A DNA stretch of 26,368 nt from Pantoea cypripedii (GCF_011395035.1 NZ_CP024768.1:194118-220485); one strand, 5' to 3'. Shown: positions 18,283-26,108, numbered from the stretch's first letter. Notes: generated from the sequence alone by a model not told the origin. Program-made: numbers and translations.

Positions 18283-19056
18283 ATGCAACGTGAGATCTCA
18301 AGCGTAGACGTTGGCTGGTGGATTGTCAGCCATGAACAAAAACTTTGGCTACCGCAGGGTGAGTTGCCGCATGGTACTGCGGAACAATTTTCCCTGGCGG
18401 GCAGCCACGGTATGGTGATTGGCGAGTGGCAGGGCGAAAATGTCTGGCTGGTGCGTGAATCACGACCCGATAACATGGGGTCAGTACGTCAGTTGATCGA
18501 TGAAGACGTTGGCATGTTCCAGCTTGCCGGGCGCGGCGTCCAACTGGCGGAGTTCTATCGTTCCCACCGCTGGTGTGGCTATTGCGGCCACGAAATGCAT
18601 TTGAGCAAACGTGAATTCGCCTGCCTGTGCAGCCACTGTCGCGAGCGCTATTACCCGCAAATCGCCCCCTGCATCATTGTCGCCATCCGCCGTGGTGATG
18701 AGATTTTGCTGGCAAACCATGCGAAGCATCGCAACAACGTTTATACCGTGCTGGCCGGATTTGTCGAAGTGGGCGAGACCCTCGAGCAGGCGGTGGCACG
18801 TGAGGTGATGGAAGAAAGTAACGTACGGGTGAAAAACGTGCGTTATGTGACCTCGCAGCCGTGGCCGTTTCCCCATTCGTTGATGATGGCGTATATGGCG
18901 GAATATGATGGCGGCGATCTGCAACATGACGGCAAAGAGCTGCTGGACGCGGGTTGGTTCCGCTACGATGCCCTGCCATTATTACCCCCGCCCGGCACCG
19001 TGGCGCGACGCTTGATTGAAGATACCGTTGCCCAGTGCCGCGCCAGCGCGATATGA
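18283..19056 (+). CDS. nudC: NAD-capped RNA hydrolase / NADH pyrophosphatase
   Basis: 257 residues, the E. coli length. NudC removes NAD caps from RNA 5' ends and splits NADH into NMNH and AMP. Four zinc ligands are Cys98, Cys101, Cys116 and Cys119 (CGYCGHEM...CSHC). The Nudix box GFVEVGETLEQAVAREVMEE follows at about 159-178 with its catalytic glutamates, and the family-specific SQPWPFPHS lies at about 190-198. AAGGA lies eleven bases before the ATG, slightly far; the start still gives an N-terminus that aligns with E. coli over GWW-VSHEQKLWLP. First gene of a + strand run nudC-hemE-nfi-yjaG. Confidence 0.97.
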   Translation: MQREISSVDVGWWIVSHEQKLWLPQGELPHGTAEQFSLAGSHGMVIGEWQGENVWLVRESRPDNMGSVRQLIDEDVGMFQLAGRGVQLAEFYRSHRWCGYCGHEMHLSKREFACLCSHCRERYYPQIAPCIIVAIRRGDEILLANHAKHRNNVYTVLAGFVEVGETLEQAVAREVMEESNVRVKNVRYVTSQPWPFPHSLMMAYMAEYDGGDLQHDGKELLDAGWFRYDALPLLPPPGTVARRLIEDTVAQCRASAI

Positions 19057-19059
19057 AAA

Positions 19060-19068
19060 TGCTACACT
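19060..19068 (+). promoter_or_regulatory. Candidate extended -10 before hemE
   Basis: TGCTACACT fits an extended -10 (TG-N-TACACT) 28 bp before hemE, in the 39-bp gap after nudC. No -35 is seen. A similar TACACT with GC-rich flank occurs before yjaG (20860-20865). Confidence 0.35.
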
Positions 19069-19095
19069 GGCGCCCTGCAAGTGAGAGAGCCAATT

Positions 19096-20163
19096 ATGAG
19101 TGAACTGAAGAACGATCGTTATCTGCGTGCCCTGTTACGTCAGCCGGTGGATATCACCCCGGTATGGATGATGCGACAAGCCGGGCGTTATCTGCCGGAG
19201 TATAAAGCCACTCGTGCCGAGGCCGGTGATTTTATGTCGCTGTGTAAAAATGCTGAGCTGGCGTGCGAAGTCACGTTGCAACCGTTGCGTCGTTACGCGC
19301 TGGATGCGGCCATTCTCTTCAGCGATATCCTCACCATCCCTGATGCCATGGGGCTGGGCCTGTATTTTGAAACCGGTGAAGGCCCGCGTTTCTCTCACCC
19401 CATCACCTGCCGCGCGGATGTTGATAAACTGCCGGTGCCCGATCCGGAACAGGAGCTGGGCTATGTGATGAATGCCGTGCGTACCATTCGTCATAACCTG
19501 AAAGGCGAAGTTCCGTTGATCGGCTTTTCCGGTAGCCCGTGGACGCTGGCGACGTACATGGTAGAAGGCGGTAGCAGCAAGGCATTCACCAAAATCAAAA
19601 AGATGATGTATGCCGAACCGCAGACGCTGCATGCGCTGCTGGATAAACTGGCAGACAGCGTGATCCTCTATCTGAACGCGCAGATTAAAGCCGGTGCCCA
19701 GTCGATCATGGTGTTCGATACCTGGGGTGGGGTGCTGACGGGGCGTGATTACCGCGAGTTCTCGCTGTATTACATGCACAAAATCGTCGATAGCGTGCTG
19801 CATGAAAACGAAGGCCGCCGCGTGCCGATCACCCTGTTCACCAAAGGTGGCGGGCAGTGGCTGGAAGCGATGGCAGAAACCGGTTGCGATGCGCTGGGAC
19901 TCGACTGGACCACGGATATCGCTGATGCGCGTCGTCGCGTTGGGCACAAAGTGGCGTTGCAGGGCAATATGGATCCGTCAATGCTGTATGCGCCACCGGC
20001 CCGTATCGAGCAGGAAGTGGCCGGCATCCTTGAAGGTTTTGGTGCCGGTGAAGGCCACGTCTTCAACCTGGGCCACGGTATCCATCAGGATGTCCCGCCG
20101 GAACATGCGGGTGCCTTTGTTGAGGCGGTGCATCGTCTGTCCCGCCCTTACCATCAGGGTTAA
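19096..20163 (+). CDS. hemE: Uroporphyrinogen decarboxylase
   Basis: 355 residues (E. coli 354). HemE removes four carboxyl groups from uroporphyrinogen III to make coproporphyrinogen III, the branch toward heme. The two family signatures are present: PVWMMRQAGRYLPEY (about 22-36) and GFSGSPWTLATYMVEGG (about 144-160). The catalytic Asp is in FSDIL (about residue 77). Also seen are FDTWGGVL, LGLDWTTD and NLGHGIHQDVPPE near the end. The frame opens at a GTG at 19081, but ATG at 19096 gives the conserved MSELKNDRYLRALL, with GAGAG just upstream. nfi begins two bases after the stop, so the pair is co-transcribed. Confidence 0.98.
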   Translation: MSELKNDRYLRALLRQPVDITPVWMMRQAGRYLPEYKATRAEAGDFMSLCKNAELACEVTLQPLRRYALDAAILFSDILTIPDAMGLGLYFETGEGPRFSHPITCRADVDKLPVPDPEQELGYVMNAVRTIRHNLKGEVPLIGFSGSPWTLATYMVEGGSSKAFTKIKKMMYAEPQTLHALLDKLADSVILYLNAQIKAGAQSIMVFDTWGGVLTGRDYREFSLYYMHKIVDSVLHENEGRRVPITLFTKGGGQWLEAMAETGCDALGLDWTTDIADARRRVGHKVALQGNMDPSMLYAPPARIEQEVAGILEGFGAGEGHVFNLGHGIHQDVPPEHAGAFVEAVHRLSRPYHQG

Positions 20164-20165
20164 CC

Positions 20166-20834
20166 ATGGATTTAGCGGCGCTTCGCAGGGAACAGCAACA
20201 GCGTGCGGCTGATGTGGTACGGCAGGACGATTTTGAAGTGCTGCCGCCCCGCTGGATTGCCGGTGCCGATGTGGGCTTTGAACAGGGCGGTGAGGTGACA
20301 CGCGCCGCGCTGGTGATCCTGGAATACCCCTCGCTACAGCTGGTGGAGCATCAGATTGCCCGCATCAGTACCACCATGCCGTATATCCCCGGCTTTTTAT
20401 CCTTTCGCGAAGTGCCCGCTCTGCTGGCGGCCTGGCAGCAGCTCAATCATCAGCCCGATTTGTTATTTGTCGATGGACACGGTATCTCGCATCCGCGTCG
20501 GCTGGGCGTTGCCGCGCATTTCGGCTTGCTGGTAGATGTGCCCACCATCGGCGTCGCCAAGCGGCGTTTATGCGGGCATGTTGAGACGCTGGGGGAGGCT
20601 CCAGGCAGCCGTCAACCCTTGCTGGATAAGGGTGAACAGATTGGCTGGGTATGGCGCAGCAAGGCGCGTTGCAATCCGCTGTTTATCTCCACTGGCCATC
20701 GCGTCAGCACCGATAGCGCCCTGCAATGGGTGGAAAACTGTACTGCGGGCTATCGTTTACCTGAGCCGACCCGCTGGGCGGATGCGGTTGCTTCCGGTCG
20801 TCCGGCCTTTCTGCGCAGGCAAAATGCGCGTTGA
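20166..20834 (+). CDS. nfi: Endonuclease V (deoxyinosine 3'-endonuclease)
   Basis: 222 residues (E. coli 223). Endonuclease V nicks DNA one base 3' of deoxyinosine and other deaminated bases to start their repair. The acidic metal-binding residues are visible: Asp35 in GADVGFEQGG, Glu82 in FREVPALL and Asp103 in VDGHGISHPRRLGVA. The aromatic wedge motif PYIPGFLSF (about 72-80) is complete, as is RCNPLFISTGHRVS. It follows hemE by two bases with its ribosome-binding site inside the hemE end, so expression is probably coupled. Hypoxanthine in DNA arises partly from purine-pool errors, so repair fits the wider purine genes nearby, though this link is loose. Confidence 0.97.
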   Translation: MDLAALRREQQQRAADVVRQDDFEVLPPRWIAGADVGFEQGGEVTRAALVILEYPSLQLVEHQIARISTTMPYIPGFLSFREVPALLAAWQQLNHQPDLLFVDGHGISHPRRLGVAAHFGLLVDVPTIGVAKRRLCGHVETLGEAPGSRQPLLDKGEQIGWVWRSKARCNPLFISTGHRVSTDSALQWVENCTAGYRLPEPTRWADAVASGRPAFLRRQNAR

Positions 20835-20896
20835 CGCTGTTTGCGCGCGGCTTTTGCGGTACACTGCCGCCAGCTAAATTATTGAGAGCATGTTAG

Positions 20897-21487
20897 ATGT
20901 TACAGAACCCCGTCCATTTACGTCTGGCGAAGCTGGAAAGCTGGCAGCACGTCACCTTTATGGCCTGTCTGTGTGAACGTATGTTCCCCAACTACTGGGC
21001 CTTCTGTCAGCAGACCGAATTCGCAGATCCGCAGCTTTATCGCCGCATACTCGATCTCGTCTGGGAAAGCCTGACGGTCAAAGACGCCAAAATCAATTTC
21101 GACAGCCAGCTGGAGAAGCTGGAAGCGGCGATCCCCAATGGTGATGATTTCGACATCTACGGCGTGCATCCGGCGATTGATGCCTGTGTAGCATTAAGCG
21201 AAGTGCTGCATGCGCAGCTGAGTGGGGAAACCCTTGAGCATGCCATTGAGGTCAGCCGGACGTCGATCACCACCGTCGCGATCCTCGAAATGACTCAGGC
21301 TGGACGCGAAATGAGCGATGACGAGCTGCGCGAAAACCAGGCAATTATTGATGAATGGGACCTGCAGTGGGAGATTTTCCGCCTGCTGGCAGAGTGCGAA
21401 GAGCGCGACCTTGAGCTAATTAAAGGGTTACGTTCTGACCTGCGCGAAGCGGGAATCAGTAACATCGGTATAATTTTTCAGCAATAA
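20897..21487 (+). CDS. yjaG: DUF416 family protein YjaG
   Basis: 196 residues, the same length as E. coli YjaG, an acidic, soluble, mainly helical protein of unknown role. Conserved stretches are HLRLAKLESWQHVTFMACLCERM (about 7-29), YRRILDLVWESLTVKDAKINFDSQLEKLE, the DDFDIYGVHPAIDACVAL block (about 78-95), ETLEHAIEVSRTSITTVAILEMTQAG and the C-terminal NIGIIFQQ. There is no signal peptide, membrane helix or known catalytic motif. It follows nfi after 62 bp, which contain a TACACT that could be a -10, and precedes hupA by 188 bp. Neighbours and order match E. coli; function cannot be read from the sequence. Confidence 0.95.
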   Translation: MLQNPVHLRLAKLESWQHVTFMACLCERMFPNYWAFCQQTEFADPQLYRRILDLVWESLTVKDAKINFDSQLEKLEAAIPNGDDFDIYGVHPAIDACVALSEVLHAQLSGETLEHAIEVSRTSITTVAILEMTQAGREMSDDELRENQAIIDEWDLQWEIFRLLAECEERDLELIKGLRSDLREAGISNIGIIFQQ

Positions 21488-21505
21488 GGCGAGAAAACGT
21501 GACTT

Positions 21506-21572
21506 CAGGCCCGAATTAGCGCGCCTGGAGGCTTCACATCAGCCCCCTGTCTGGTCTACATTTGGGGGGCTG
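21506..21572 (+). other. Hairpins in the yjaG-hupA gap
   Basis: CAGGC (21506-21510) can pair with GCCTG (21523-21527), and CAGCCCCC (21540-21547) pairs perfectly with GGGGGCTG (21565-21572) around a 17-base loop. Neither is followed by T on either strand in the usual way, so they are not plain terminators. They lie in the hupA leader or promoter region; a hupA promoter was not resolved. Confidence 0.45.
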
Positions 21573-21675
21573 AAAATTGTGGCTATCGGTGCGTGCAGGC
21601 TGAAGAGGGCCAGAATATGGCTTTTCCCTCGCACTCGTTGCTTAGCAAGCGATAAATACACTTTAAGGATAACTT

Positions 21676-21948
21676 ATGAACAAGACTCAACTGATTGATG
21701 TGATCGCGGAAAAAGCAGACCTGTCAAAAACCCAGGCTAAAACTGCACTGGAATCTACTCTGGCTGCGATCACTGAGTCTCTGAAAGATGGTGATGCTGT
21801 ACAACTGGTTGGTTTTGGTACTTTTAAAGTGAACCACCGCGCTGAGCGTACCGGTCGCAACCCGCAGACTGGCAAAGAGATCAAAATCGCTGCGGCAAAC
21901 GTACCGGCGTTCGTCTCTGGTAAAGCGCTGAAAGACGCTGTTAAATAA
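21676..21948 (+). CDS. hupA: DNA-binding protein HU-alpha
   Basis: 90 residues, as in E. coli. HU is an abundant nucleoid protein that bends DNA and binds nicks and junctions; HU-alpha pairs with HU-beta or itself. The sequence MNKTQLIDVIAEKADLSKTQ and the family signature GFGTFKVNHRAERTGRNP are complete. The arm containing Pro63 (RNPQTGKEI), which wedges into DNA, and the basic C-terminus (VSGKALKDAVK) are present. Assignment to alpha rests on sequence and on the yjaG-hupA-yjaH order. The ribosome-binding site is AAGGA. Codon use is highly biased, fitting strong expression. A terminator follows 25 bp after the stop. Confidence 0.97.
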   Translation: MNKTQLIDVIAEKADLSKTQAKTALESTLAAITESLKDGDAVQLVGFGTFKVNHRAERTGRNPQTGKEIKIAAANVPAFVSGKALKDAVK

Positions 21949-21972
21949 GTTTCCGCGACGCGGTATAGCTTT

Positions 21973-21999
21973 AAAAGAGGGGCGGCATCGCCCCTTTTT
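21973..21999 (+). terminator. Terminator of hupA
   Basis: AGGGGCG (21978-21984) / CGCCCCT (21989-21995), loop GCAT, followed by a run of T to 21999. The next gene's ribosome-binding site (GGAG, 22006-22009) begins a few bases later, so yjaH probably has either readthrough or a promoter inside this area. Confidence 0.9.
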
Positions 22000-22015
22000 G
22001 TTGCCGGAGCCTGCC

Positions 22016-22684
22016 ATGCTGAACCTTTTACATCAGCGCGTCTGCGCTCTGTTATGTGGTGCCCTCCTGGTAGGGTGCAGCTCCACTCCCGACCTTCCTG
22101 CCTTTACCGCCAGCGGCTACCTTGCCGACCGTGGTGTAGTGCGTATCTGGCGCAAAAACAGCGACCATCAGTCAATTCATATGCGTACCGTCTTCACCCC
22201 CTTCGATGGTGATGCGATGGAGACGACCGATTACAGCTGGCTGAACAACAATCTCACCAACGTGGAACGGCAGGTCGCGGGCAAACAACCGGATACCGTC
22301 ACGCTGCGTTTCGATCAGCAAGGCAATCTTAATTTTATGCAGCGGCAGCTGGCCGGGCGACGTGAAGCCGTCAGCAGCGACAGCGTGGAACTGTACCGCT
22401 TCGATGCACAGCGGATGCTACAGCAGAGCAATGCGTTGCTGGATGGACGTGTACTGCTGAGCCAGGGGCACTGGCTGGGCGGTATTCAGGTACGAACCTG
22501 CGAAGGTAAAGTCATCAATGCGCCTTTCGATAGCAGCATGGTGGCAGCCCTGAGCCAGCAACAGCAGCGCGATCCCTCTGTGTCGTTGATGGTGGCATGG
22601 CTGGAAGCGCCGGAAGGGGTACAGTTGCTCCACATCACCCCGACGGATGAATGCAGCTGGCAACCGAAAGAGAGCGATTTCTGA
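22016..22684 (+). CDS. yjaH: DUF1481 lipoprotein YjaH
   Basis: 222 residues. The N-terminus MLNLLHQRVCALLCGALLVGCSS is a lipoprotein signal peptide with the lipobox LVGC, so Cys21 of the precursor should be lipidated and the protein exported to the envelope. The rest is a soluble domain of unknown role, without membrane helices, matching the DUF1481 protein next to hupA in E. coli. The frame opens at a TTG at 21998, but ATG at 22016 has GGAG seven bases upstream and gives the proper signal peptide. The gene faces purD. No function is known; the call rests on context, length and lipobox. Confidence 0.88.
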   Translation: MLNLLHQRVCALLCGALLVGCSSTPDLPAFTASGYLADRGVVRIWRKNSDHQSIHMRTVFTPFDGDAMETTDYSWLNNNLTNVERQVAGKQPDTVTLRFDQQGNLNFMQRQLAGRREAVSSDSVELYRFDAQRMLQQSNALLDGRVLLSQGHWLGGIQVRTCEGKVINAPFDSSMVAALSQQQQRDPSVSLMVAWLEAPEGVQLLHITPTDECSWQPKESDF

Positions 22685-22697
22685 CGGGGAATGAAGG

Positions 22698-22716
22698 AGG
22701 GGCACGATGTGCCCCT
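22698..22716. terminator. Hairpin between convergent yjaH and purD
   Basis: AGGGGCAC (22698-22705) / GTGCCCCT (22709-22716), loop GAT: a perfect 8-bp stem in the 37-bp gap between the two stops. T-tracts on both sides are poor, so it is a likely but weak bidirectional terminator or an mRNA 3' end stabiliser. Confidence 0.55.
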
Positions 22717-22721
22717 TATGA

Positions 22722-24002
22722 TTACTTGCGGTTGATGGCGCGATAGCCGATATCGTAGCGACAGAAACTGCCATCCCACGAGATAGGCTTAGCCAGTTCA
22801 TAAGCGCGTTGCTGCGCGGCAGCCACATCTGCACCCAGCGCGGTGACGCACAGAACGCGTCCGCCATTGGTGACCACCAGATCATCTTTGAGCGTGGTAC
22901 CCGCGTGGAATACCTTGCCATCCGCCACTTCTTCGAGCGGCAGACCATGAATCTGGTCACCGGTGTTGTAGTCACCCGGATAACCACCAGCTGCCAGCAC
23001 CACACCGAGCGAGGGACGTGGATCCCATTGTGATGTCTGCTGATCCAGTTGACCGTCACAGGCTGCCAGGCATAGCGCCACCAGATCGGACTGCAAGCGC
23101 AGCATGATCGGCTGGGTTTCCGGATCGCCAAAGCGACAGTTGAATTCAATCACTTTAGGCTGACCGGTTTGATCGATCATCAGACCGGCATACAGAAAGC
23201 CGGTGTAAGTGTTGCCTTCTGCTTTCATGCCGTTCACGGTTGGCCAGATGATCTGATCCATCACGCGCTGGTGGATCTCATCGGTCACCACCGGAGCAGG
23301 TGAGTAAGCCCCCATACCACCGGTATTTGGCCCAGTATCGCCATCACCCACACGTTTATGGTCCTGGCTGGTGGCCATTGGCAGTACGTTGTCGCCATCC
23401 ACCATCACGATAAAGCTGGCTTCTTCGCCATCCAGGAACTCTTCGATCACGATGCGATGACCTGCGTCGCCAAAGGCGTTGCCTGCCAGCATATCCTGCA
23501 CGGCATCTTCAGCTTCTTGCAGCGTCATCGCTACGATGACGCCTTTACCGGCAGCCAGCCCATCCGCTTTGATCACAATCGGTGCGCCTTTCTCTCGCAG
23601 ATAGATCAGCGCGGGCTCTACCTCAGTAAAGTTCTGATACTCAGCGGTAGGGATCTGCTGGCGGGCAAGGAAATCTTTGGTGAAGGCTTTAGATCCTTCC
23701 AGTTGGGCTGCCGCCTGTGTTGGGCCAAAAATCTTCAGACCGGCCGCGCGGAACGCATCCACCACCCCAATCACCAGCGGCGCTTCCGGGCCGACGATGG
23801 TCAGGTCGATGTTTTCCTGCTGGGCAAATGCCAGCAGCGCAGGAACGTCGGTGGCGCTGATCGCCACGTTCTGCAACGCCGGTTCCAGCGCGGTGCCAGC
23901 ATTACCCGGTGCCACAAAGACGGTTTCGGCCAGTGGAGACTGCGCGGCTTTCCACGCCAGGGCGTGCTCACGTCCGCCGTTACCAATCACTAAAATTTTC
24001 AT
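22722..24002 (-). CDS. purD: Phosphoribosylamine-glycine ligase (GAR synthetase)
   Basis: 426 residues (E. coli 429). PurD is the ATP-grasp ligase of the second purine step, joining glycine to phosphoribosylamine. The N-terminal domain starts MKILVIGNGGREHALAWKAA. ATP-grasp features follow: VIKADGLAAGKGVIVA (about 142-157, nucleotide binding), GPNTGGMGAYSPAP (about 217-230) and EFNCRFGDPETQPIM (about 282-296, metal and substrate). The start has GGAG upstream inside the 18-bp gap after purH, so purH-purD form one operon. In E. coli zraP/zraSR lie next to purD; here yjaH does. Confidence 0.98.
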   Translation of the reverse strand: MKILVIGNGGREHALAWKAAQSPLAETVFVAPGNAGTALEPALQNVAISATDVPALLAFAQQENIDLTIVGPEAPLVIGVVDAFRAAGLKIFGPTQAAAQLEGSKAFTKDFLARQQIPTAEYQNFTEVEPALIYLREKGAPIVIKADGLAAGKGVIVAMTLQEAEDAVQDMLAGNAFGDAGHRIVIEEFLDGEEASFIVMVDGDNVLPMATSQDHKRVGDGDTGPNTGGMGAYSPAPVVTDEIHQRVMDQIIWPTVNGMKAEGNTYTGFLYAGLMIDQTGQPKVIEFNCRFGDPETQPIMLRLQSDLVALCLAACDGQLDQQTSQWDPRPSLGVVLAAGGYPGDYNTGDQIHGLPLEEVADGKVFHAGTTLKDDLVVTNGGRVLCVTALGADVAAAQQRAYELAKPISWDGSFCRYDIGYRAINRK

Positions 24003-24020
24003 CTGTAACGCTCCAAACGA

Positions 24021-25610
24021 TTAATGGCGGAAATGACGCATGTCGGTAAAGATCATGGCGATACCGTGCTCATCGGCGGCGGCAATCACTTCATCATCGC
24101 GAATCGAACCACCCGGCTGGATGACACAGGTAACACCGACTGCGGCAGCAGCATCAATACCATCGCGGAACGGGAAGAAGGCGTCAGAGGCCATAGCCGA
24201 ACCTTTCACTTCCAGACCTTCATCACCGGCTTTGATTCCGGCGATTTTTGCTGAGTAGACACGGCTCATCTGGCCTGCGCCTATACCGATGGTCATGTTG
24301 TCACGCGCATAGACGATGGCGTTGGATTTAACGAACTTCGCCACTTTCCAGCAGAACAAGGCATCACGCAGTTCCTGTTCGGTCGGCTGGCGCTTGCTTA
24401 CTACGCGCAGCTGGCTGGCATCGACCATACCGAGATCGCGGTCCTGCACCAGTAATCCGCCGTTAACACGTTTGAAATCCAGCCCGCTAACGCGGTTCTG
24501 CCACTGGCCGCACACCAGAACGCGGACGTTCTGTTTGCTGGCGGTGACTTTCAGTGCGGCTTCTGTGGCTGACGGGGCAATGATCACTTCGACAAACTGG
24601 CGGCTGATGATGGCCTGAGCCGTCGCTTCATCCAGCTCACGGTTGAAGGCGATGATGCCGCCAAATGCGGAAGTCGGATCGGTTTTATAAGCACGCTCGT
24701 AGGCATCCAGAATTGAACTGCCCACAGCCACACCACAGGGGTTGGCATGTTTCACAATCACGCAAGCGGCTTCGCTGAACTCCTTCACACATTCCAGTGC
24801 AGCATCGGTATCAGCGATGTTGTTATAGGAGAGCGCTTTACCCTGCACCTGCTGTGCCGTCGCCACTGAGGCTTCCGCGACGTTTTCTTCTATATAGAAA
24901 GCAGCATCCTGATGGCTGTTCTCGCCATAGCGCATATCCTGTTTCTTAATGAAGTTAAGGTTCAGGGTACGTGGGAAGCGACCTGCTGGCTCTTTGCTCT
25001 CGCCATGATAAGCCGGTACCAGGCTACCAAAGTAGTTCGCAATCATGCTGTCGTAGGCGGCGGTGTGTTCGAAGGCTTTGATCGCCAGATCGAAACGGGT
25101 TGCCAGCGTCAGGGAGTTGTCATTGGCGTCCAGCTCCGCAATGATGGCGCTGTAGTCGCTGCTCTTCACCACAATGGCGACGTCTTTGTGGTTCTTCGCC
25201 GCAGAGCGCACCATGGTTGGGCCGCCGATATCGATGTTTTCCACCGCATCTTCCAGCGTACAACCCGGTTTTGCGACTGTCTGGGCAAAGGGGTAGAGGT
25301 TAACGACCACCATGTCGATGGGGTTGATGGCGTGCTGCGCCATGATGGCATCATCCTGGCCGCGACGACCGAGAATGCCGCCATGCACTTTCGGGTGCAG
25401 CGTTTTGACGCGTCCATCCATCATTTCCGGAAAACCGGTGTAGTCAGACACTTCAGTGACCGGCAGGCCCGCATCTGCCAACAGGCGAGCAGTACCACCT
25501 GTGGAGAGCAGCTCAACACCACGGCTGGAGAGTGCCTGAGCAAATTCGAGGATACCGGCTTTGTCTGAGACACTCAGCAGAGCGCGGCGTACAGGACGAC
25601 GTTGTTGCAT
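24021..25610 (-). CDS. purH: Bifunctional AICAR transformylase / IMP cyclohydrolase
   Basis: 529 residues, as in E. coli. PurH carries out the last two steps to IMP: formyl transfer from 10-formyl-tetrahydrofolate to AICAR, then ring closure. The N-terminal MGS-like cyclohydrolase domain (about 1-195) shows LLSVSDKAG, LLSTGGTARLL and GRVKTLHPKVHGGILGRR. The transformylase domain has the catalytic Lys-His in VKHANPCGVAVG (about 286-297), TSAFGGIIAFN and SDAFFPFRDGID. AICAR is also released by histidine synthesis, and ThiC draws AIR from the same pathway. First gene of the purHD operon, behind a PurR box and a leader of about 130 bases. Confidence 0.98.
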   Translation of the reverse strand: MQQRRPVRRALLSVSDKAGILEFAQALSSRGVELLSTGGTARLLADAGLPVTEVSDYTGFPEMMDGRVKTLHPKVHGGILGRRGQDDAIMAQHAINPIDMVVVNLYPFAQTVAKPGCTLEDAVENIDIGGPTMVRSAAKNHKDVAIVVKSSDYSAIIAELDANDNSLTLATRFDLAIKAFEHTAAYDSMIANYFGSLVPAYHGESKEPAGRFPRTLNLNFIKKQDMRYGENSHQDAAFYIEENVAEASVATAQQVQGKALSYNNIADTDAALECVKEFSEAACVIVKHANPCGVAVGSSILDAYERAYKTDPTSAFGGIIAFNRELDEATAQAIISRQFVEVIIAPSATEAALKVTASKQNVRVLVCGQWQNRVSGLDFKRVNGGLLVQDRDLGMVDASQLRVVSKRQPTEQELRDALFCWKVAKFVKSNAIVYARDNMTIGIGAGQMSRVYSAKIAGIKAGDEGLEVKGSAMASDAFFPFRDGIDAAAAVGVTCVIQPGGSIRDDEVIAAADEHGIAMIFTDMRHFRH

Positions 25611-25673
25611 GGTGGTTTTATCCCTTGGCTTTGTTTCGCGTAAATAAGAGCGTTACATCAAGCTTAGCGTTTC

Positions 25674-25723
25674 TCTTCTATATAGAAGAAGCCGCTTGCT
25701 TCAGGTAACGCCCCAAAAGGGGC
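25674..25723 (-). other. Leader hairpins of purH
   Basis: TCTTCTATATAGAAGA (25674-25689) is a perfect 16-base palindrome, and GCCCC-AAAA-GGGGC (25710-25723) is a short stem-loop. Both lie in the untranslated leader between the purHD promoter and purH. Neither has a T-tract that would make it a terminator on the - strand. Confidence 0.4.
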
Positions 25724-25742
25724 ATCCTTGACGTCGCGGGGC

Positions 25743-25764
25743 ATTGTAGCGAAAACGTTTGCGC
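25743..25764 (-). promoter_or_regulatory. purHD promoter -10 and PurR operator
   Basis: On the - strand the 16-mer GCGCAAACGTTTTCGC (25764-25749) matches the PurR box (consensus ACGCAAACGTTTTCGT), and TACAAT (25748-25743) follows at once as the -10. PurR with hypoxanthine or guanine would block the promoter. The arrangement matches E. coli purHD. No good -35 is seen, which suggests a weak or activated core promoter. Confidence 0.92.
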
Positions 25765-25796
25765 GATGCTCGACTAAATTCATTCACCCGTCAGGA

Positions 25797-25827
25797 TGTG
25801 GATAACTTTGTGTGTAAGTGGGTATAA
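25797..25827. promoter_or_regulatory. DnaA-box-like array upstream of the rRNA promoter
   Basis: TGTGGATAA (25797-25805) is the reverse complement of a perfect DnaA box TTATCCACA. TGTGTGTAA (25809-25817) and TGGGTATAA (25819-25827), same orientation, each differ at one position from TTATNCACA read in reverse. The three are 12 and 10 bp apart. Binding is not shown by sequence alone. Confidence 0.4.
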
Positions 25828-25862
25828 GGCGGGGTTTTGCTGTGGAATGCAGCGAACGGTTG

Positions 25863-25917
25863 TTTTTATTGAAATTAGCGGTTGCGCACGCCGAACAACT
25901 CCCTATAATGCGCCTCC
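25863..25917 (+). promoter_or_regulatory. rRNA promoter P1 with UP element
   Basis: TTGCGC (25882-25887), 16-bp spacer, TATAAT (25904-25909), then the GC-rich discriminator GCGCCTCC typical of stringently controlled rrn P1 promoters. The A/T-rich stretch at 25863-25877 fits an UP element. The sequence from AACTCCCTATAATG onward is the conserved enterobacterial P1. Fis sites upstream could not be resolved by eye. Confidence 0.92.
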
Positions 25918-26006
25918 ATCGACACGGCACAACGGTTTACGGAATGCGGTGTTGAGAGAGAAGTTCTGAAGGAACTCTCGCCGGAGAAAGTCGCTGAAAA
26001 AAGTGA

Positions 26007-26034
26007 TTGACTCTGAAGGAGGAAAGCGTAATAT
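26007..26034 (+). promoter_or_regulatory. rRNA promoter P2
   Basis: TTGACT (26007-26012), 16-bp spacer, TAATAT (26029-26034), followed by ACGCCACC. It lies about 125 bp after P1, as in E. coli rrn operons, and gives basal rRNA expression. Confidence 0.92.
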
Positions 26035-26044
26035 ACGCCACCTC

Positions 26045-26108
26045 GCGACAGACGGTTAACCCGCTGCTCGCACTGCTCTTTAACAATTTATCAGACAATC
26101 TGTGTGGG
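26045..26108 (+). promoter_or_regulatory. rrn antitermination leader (boxB-like stem, boxA, boxC)
   Basis: A stem from GCGA to TCGC (26045-26071) with inner CGG/CCG pairing is the boxB-like hairpin. boxA TGCTCTTTAACAA (26074-26086) is a full match to the NusB/S10 binding site. TGTGTGGG (26101-26108) is the boxC-like sequence. These load the Nus factors, including the NusG encoded at 1016-1561, and keep polymerase through the rRNA genes. Confidence 0.9.

Noticed and set aside
24912..25568. Open frame of 218 codons on + opposite purH
   Set aside because: It lies wholly inside intact purH, without a ribosome-binding site or recognisable motifs.
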